In this document: piece by piece, positions 59,022 to 64,000 of the stretch
Layout: each line of letters starts with the position of its first letter
Numbering within the stretch: position 1 is the stretch's first letter
Assembly: GCF_027942865.1 (NCBI RefSeq)
Contig: NC_134515.1
Coordinates: 19,428,227-19,492,226 of the forward strand
Direction of reading: 5' to 3'
Origin: Odontesthes bonariensis
Taxonomy: Eukaryota; Chordata; Actinopteri; Atheriniformes; Atherinopsidae
Length of the DNA stretch: 64,000 bases
Made by a program: the position numbers and the translations under genes
The notes under the pieces: generated by a model
What the model was told of the DNA's origin: nothing
The model's input: only the letters and a program-made list of their open reading frames with translations
Database searches by the model: none

Positions 59022-62000
59022 TGGGGAGAGTTGGAGCTCCCAGGAATCAGCAGCTCACGGTGCCTACACTGATAGCCCAGTTCCAGGTGTGTGATAGCAA
59101 CTGAATGATCTTGGTCCATTCCAAATCATGGATTACTAGAGCTGATATTTTGTAATCACAAAGTTGGGGCATGCAAGTACTTGTTGTTATTGCATTCACT
59201 CATGATCAAAAATCTGAAAACTTCAAAATAGATGTTCTTTTTTTGTGTGGCTAAATAATTATAATGATCGCAAGGAGTCCAACACGCTTGGCATCAATCT
59301 GTCAAAAACCATGACAAGTCTTCAGAGGTTTCTGAGCAAAAGTTTCACCAGCTCTGGTGAGAACTGAGAGTCATCTTCTCACGTCTTTCAGAGATACCTG
59401 CCTTGACGCAGGTGTGTTTGAGGGTTGATCCTCACTTACCGCTTCTCTTCCCACTCAGTTCCTCTCGAAGAGGCACACAGACAGACGCGCGCGATGAGCC
59501 CGGCCGCTCCTTGACTCTGTGGAATTCCTAGGAACGCTCCAGTGCCAATCTCATTCTCTTTGTACATCCACATATATCTCTCTCTATAATGTGTTATCCT
59601 CCTTTCCTTCGTCCACCGCCTTCTGTCGCGTTTCAGCGCTCCTGGCCACCTTGCGCCAGCCATTGGGTCTTATTAGCGTCCGGACAAGATTGCCCTCCCT
59701 TCCTCTACGCGCTCCCACCGCTACAGCACACGCCTCCAATTCAGCCATACAAAGAACATATGATGTTAACACAATGACCTCAACCCCGTCCACCTCATTA
59801 ACCATTTTAGATAGTTTGAACAACTTTCATGCCCCAAACTGCACAGTTAAGCCAAAGATTCAACAACTTGCTATCATTTCTTACAAGTTTGAAAATCAGA
59901 GCTCTAAAGAGCACACCACTTTCAAGTCATGCAAGCCACTTTGAACTCAGATGCCCTTGCTTTTGTTTGCTCATCCCACCCATCAGCTTCACACTCTGCT
60001 TGTGTTATTAATAGACAGAGTTGAAGGTAAGGACCTAAGAGGGAGCACTGTCCAGCCTTGACTTACAGTGCTGCCTTCCTGTGTTTGGGGAGCCAGCTTG
60101 ACCCCCTATGATACCCAGTAACCCCTAAGACCTCTTTACTGGAAACACCCCTTGGATAAATTGTCAAGTTATTATTTTTATCCATCTCAGAACAATAGCT
60201 GGGAGACTTTTAAAATGTGTCAGATAATGTCAAAGAGGGAGCAGAATGAGAGAGTTATCATCGTGTTTTTCACGGGTGTGACATCTGTAATCACAAAGGG
60301 AAGCTTAAATTAATGGTAGATTGCAGGTCAAAGTGTCACCGTGCTATCTGTAGCTTCCTGGAGCACACGACGAGGACACTCGTACAATTTCTAGTGGCAC
60401 ATTTGTCTAAGAGATCTAGAGCTTTAAGTGTCTAATGAAACAGACAGAAATCATATGATATAGTCACAAAACAATTAAATAGGAATATAAATAAATAATG
60501 ACAGAAAAAAAGTATCTAATTTCCCATAGTGAACCGTGAGCGCACATTTTCTTTTGTACAGGTCACTGAGCTCTGCACAGACCATGGAAAGGCATCCTTG
60601 TTGGGGAAGTTTCCAGATGGTCCCAGGATGTTGTGGGGAGGGGTGGTAGGGCGAAGCTGCATCTTCCTGTCCTTATGGTAAACATGGAGGAAGACTCAAG
60701 TCTGGCCCAAGCGTCTCAGATGAGAGATATCAGCCTTCATAACAAATGCAGGGAATGACTCAATCAAAAAAAGCAACAAACACTTTCATATCTACAATTA
60801 CCCACACCGATGTTTCTCTTCAAAGCTGAACACGAAAAAAAACGATTTCCATCAGGCATGAAAGGGAAAGGAAGGAAGCAAAGATCTGTGGGGTGAAGAT
60901 GGAAATAAAGTCATTATTATTAGTTTTTATTTTGGTGCCCCCATCCTCCTGCCTGCCCCTGCCTCGTTCTGGCTCTTAACATTTTACTCCCCCATTTCAG
61001 GATGGGAGTACATGGCCGGGTGAATGGTTTAGTTTCCTGCTCAGCCACAGCACTGAAAACGAGATCTTTCCTGCTTGGGTTAGCCTTCGCTGCTTTGTTC
61101 TCTTCAAACGCTTTCACCTGAGCTGGTGGTCAGACTCCACTTCTACCTGCTGGTTAGGCTTTATTCCTTCTGGGGGGGAGGGTTGTCAATATCTTAAAGA
61201 AACACTTGGCTTATCTCCGAGGGCAGTCAAGGATGAAAATGGGACTGGAAGTGTTTCTTCTCAACACGATTCTAAACACAATTTCCAAAAAAGTTTGTAG
61301 GCTTTCTAAAATGCTTTAAAAACACAACTCAGGATTTTGTTAAACTTCTTTTGAACTTTTATTGAACGGACACAAGTACAAAGGGTAGAGACATATTTGT
61401 CATTCTGTTACATCACCCTTAATTTTAATAGCACATTTATTTATTTATTTTTTAAATATTTGGGAACTAAGAACACTAATTATTGTAGTTTTGACAGAGG
61501 AATGTTCAAGCTCCCACTGTACACACATTTTTAGCTTCTAAACATTCTGTGGTTGTTGTTGTCTGAATCTCCTCCTCATTACGCATCGTGCATTTTTAAT
61601 ATGAAACCGATCTAGAGTGCAGGCAGGCTGGTCAAGCACACACACTGTGGAGTCACGCTGCTTTAATATGCAGCATGAATTCTGGCTTCGTCTTCCTTAA
61701 ATGACCACAGATCTTGTGAGAAAGGTTCACCAATGATACTTTCATCCATGGACACTGATACACCCTTAGAGCATCATGCAGGCTGGTTTTTTTTGCACCT
61801 TTCATTTATGACAGCCTGGTTGGTCTTCCTCATTGTTGGTAAATAGTACCCAACATCCATTTTTTTTTTTTTATCAAAAGCAAGCTGGAATGTAGACTCT
61901 TTTCCACTGAGTTCGTGCCCAGAAACCTATGCAACACTTCAGTACAGATAGTATTGAAAGACAATGTTTTTCAAAGGTACTTCTGCGCCCAAATGCTTAG

Positions 62001-64000
62001 ATCAATCACGGTGTAAAGAAGGGTTCCCAAGCACCTTTCCTTTTTTTCAAAACAATATTCTGCATTGTAGATGTTTTGTAAATCCATTTTTGTCTAGTTT
62101 TTCTTTTAAACCAATCAAACACTTTCGTCTTTTGTTTGAAAGACCAAAGCTTTGGCAGATGATCCTTTTATAGCCGATCCTGACCACAAATTAATCTGCA
62201 GATCGCAGAAGCTTACAGACCCCCTTCATTATTGTTGGAGATGCTTGCTATATTTTCATAACATAATGGGGCCGGTCGGTGAAGACAATGAAAATCAATT
62301 CCTTTATATTAGTGGTTGTTAAAGGTTCAAATGAATAAACAAATAGCAGATTTGACTTTTAGTTGCATTTGAATCTTTATTCTTTCCTAGAAATTCATTT
62401 TGTATTAAAGGGTAGTTGTAGAACTTGAGAGTTTTTAAACAATGCTGGGGTTGACATTTCAAGTGTTTGTCTCATCTCCAAGAGCTGAATTGACACTCTG
62501 CAGGATCCACTTCCTCCGATGGAGGCCATTATAAGGGTTGTAGGGAAAGTCAAGGAACGACCATTAACCACCTCCCCTCTCCCAGTCTCACACACGCACA
62601 TCCTTGCTTTAAGACCACGGCTGCAACTCTCACTCCGCTGTCTCTCACTGCGTTATCAGTGCAGGAAGAGGCAGGGTGGTGCATGCTGATGTGGCTGCAC
62701 ATGTTGAATGACTCTTTGCTTCTGTATTGCAGTCGTGGATTGAATGACAATTCACCAGTTTCTCCTGTGCAGAGTTTGATGTGATGTGAAATGTGTACAT
62801 CAACATATTACATATTCTGTCCATGGCTTTAATACTTTGCTCAGCTTGATATGGCAAAAGAAAAAGAGAACCGGTGAGCTTAAGTTGAGACGATGCTGCA
62901 CTGAGGTGGACAATAGAGTGAGAGGGTTGGAACTTCCTGGCTGCAGACAAACAGGTCAGATAGGATATACCTTGCTTTGTGAACCTGACCCCAAAAAATA
63001 ACTGACATTGTACAGATTACAAACAGCATGTTTAAAGTATTCTATGTTTCGCAGAAGCCGTTACGTTATTTCTTCCACTGACTCTGTCAGGCCAGAGTTA
63101 CCCAACAAAACAAAGGCCTTGCGCTGGTCAACTGTGTGAAGCAAGTGTGCCGTGAGTGTGCACACAGGATGGCGGGCAGCTATGGCAAACGGACAGTGTG
63201 GCCCATTATCAGCTGATTAGCAAGCAAGTCTCGCCTTTTCCTGAGCGATTCTGTATTTGCAAGTGTAGAAAAGAGGGAATAACAGCCCTTAATGCACTTT
63301 GGCACAAACTTCAAACAGCCGACTGTCAGGAAAGCTAATCTGTGTCTTTTTCCCCCCTTCATTCTTATGTTTTGACAATAAAGATAGCCTATCTCGTCCC
63401 ATTACAAGTTGCCAGCTTCCCGCCTTGTCCCCGATATGCCTGACTTTTAAGCTAAGGAGTGCGTTACCCAAAGGGACCACTGGACACCGACTGAACTACA
63501 TTTGACCTTTATGGTGCAAGGAAAGGTGCTACATATATGTTTACGATATACAATAATGAAGGAAACTCATTTAAACCAGATGAATGTTCTCTGAAAAATT
63601 TGGAAAGATTACAGTACCACGAATTAAAATTCTGTCGCCGCAGTACAGCATGGCATTTAAAATGACTTTCATTAGCTAAGAACAGATGCATTAACAGATT
63701 AAAGCCAATTCTATTTTTCTAGATATTTTCTTGGGAACAAGGCTGAATTAACTCCAATTAACACCAATATCCAAGCATTGTCCTAAATATGCAGCTGTAA
63801 ACTGCATTCGGGGGAATGTTTTTAGGCGTTTGTATGATAGCATCCTTCTCGATTTTCACAAACATCACACTGAATAAGCACCTCTTCTTCTCTACTTCGA
63901 TGGTGCACCAACATTTCTGACATGCACACCTTTTATCTGATCTATGGGTCACTTCCTGAAAAGGGTAACCAGCCCCCAGATGTGCCACTAATGTTACAGC
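59022..64000. other. Upstream flank of dhh, no supported gene
   Basis: The first few hundred bases should contain the dhh 5' UTR and promoter, but no clear TATA box or CpG block marks it. From about 59.6 to 64 kb I found no domain-bearing exon on either strand. TTTATT hexamers near 61359 and 62377 could be - strand polyadenylation signals of a gene beyond the window, but nothing confirms this. Confidence 0.45.

Overview
The window is vertebrate nuclear DNA, almost certainly from a teleost fish. Genes are split by GT-AG introns, the introns and flanks hold microsatellites and small DNA transposons, and three recognisable vertebrate developmental genes are present. Every coding exon below was placed by reading splice sites and checking that the reading phase closes across all exons.

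Layout. About 1-3.4 kb is upstream non-coding DNA. acvr1b (activin receptor type-1B, ALK4) runs on the + strand from its ATG at 3595 to its stop at 13936, in nine coding exons with a 7.3 kb first intron, followed by a long 3' UTR to about 16.4 kb. kmt2d (MLL2/MLL4, the COMPASS-family H3K4 monomethyltransferase) lies on the - strand: its 3' UTR begins near 17.4 kb and the CDS spans 20445-46930 in 54 coding exons (15,084 nt, 5,027 aa). Its presumed promoter and non-coding first exon lie near 50.4-50.9 kb. A gene-free stretch of about 3.5 kb follows. dhh (desert hedgehog) is also on the - strand, at 54810-59021 in three coding exons (463 aa). I see no gene I can support from 59.1 to 64 kb.

Three DNA-transposon-like insertions lie inside kmt2d introns: a hAT-like element (23855-25273) carrying a nested poly(A) insertion with its own target-site duplication; a TTAA-flanked MITE (34405-34957); and a 0.9 kb element with 3-bp target duplications, repeated TIR motifs, a 34-bp perfect palindrome and a Myb/SANT-like relic ORF (47022-47926). 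None interrupts an exon.

The three genes do not form an operon. The kmt2d-dhh adjacency matches human 12q13, and acvr1b is on the same human arm but farther away, so this is a compacted piece of that synteny. Functionally they are an activin/nodal type I receptor kinase acting through SMAD2/3, an enhancer H3K4 methyltransferase, and a secreted hedgehog morphogen.

The points most worth following up are: a serine replacing the conserved SCY cysteine of the Dhh autoprocessing domain; a complete extra PHD finger in the first Kmt2d PHD cluster that human KMT2D appears to have lost; the poly(A)-only insertion; and a probable GC-AG intron in kmt2d.
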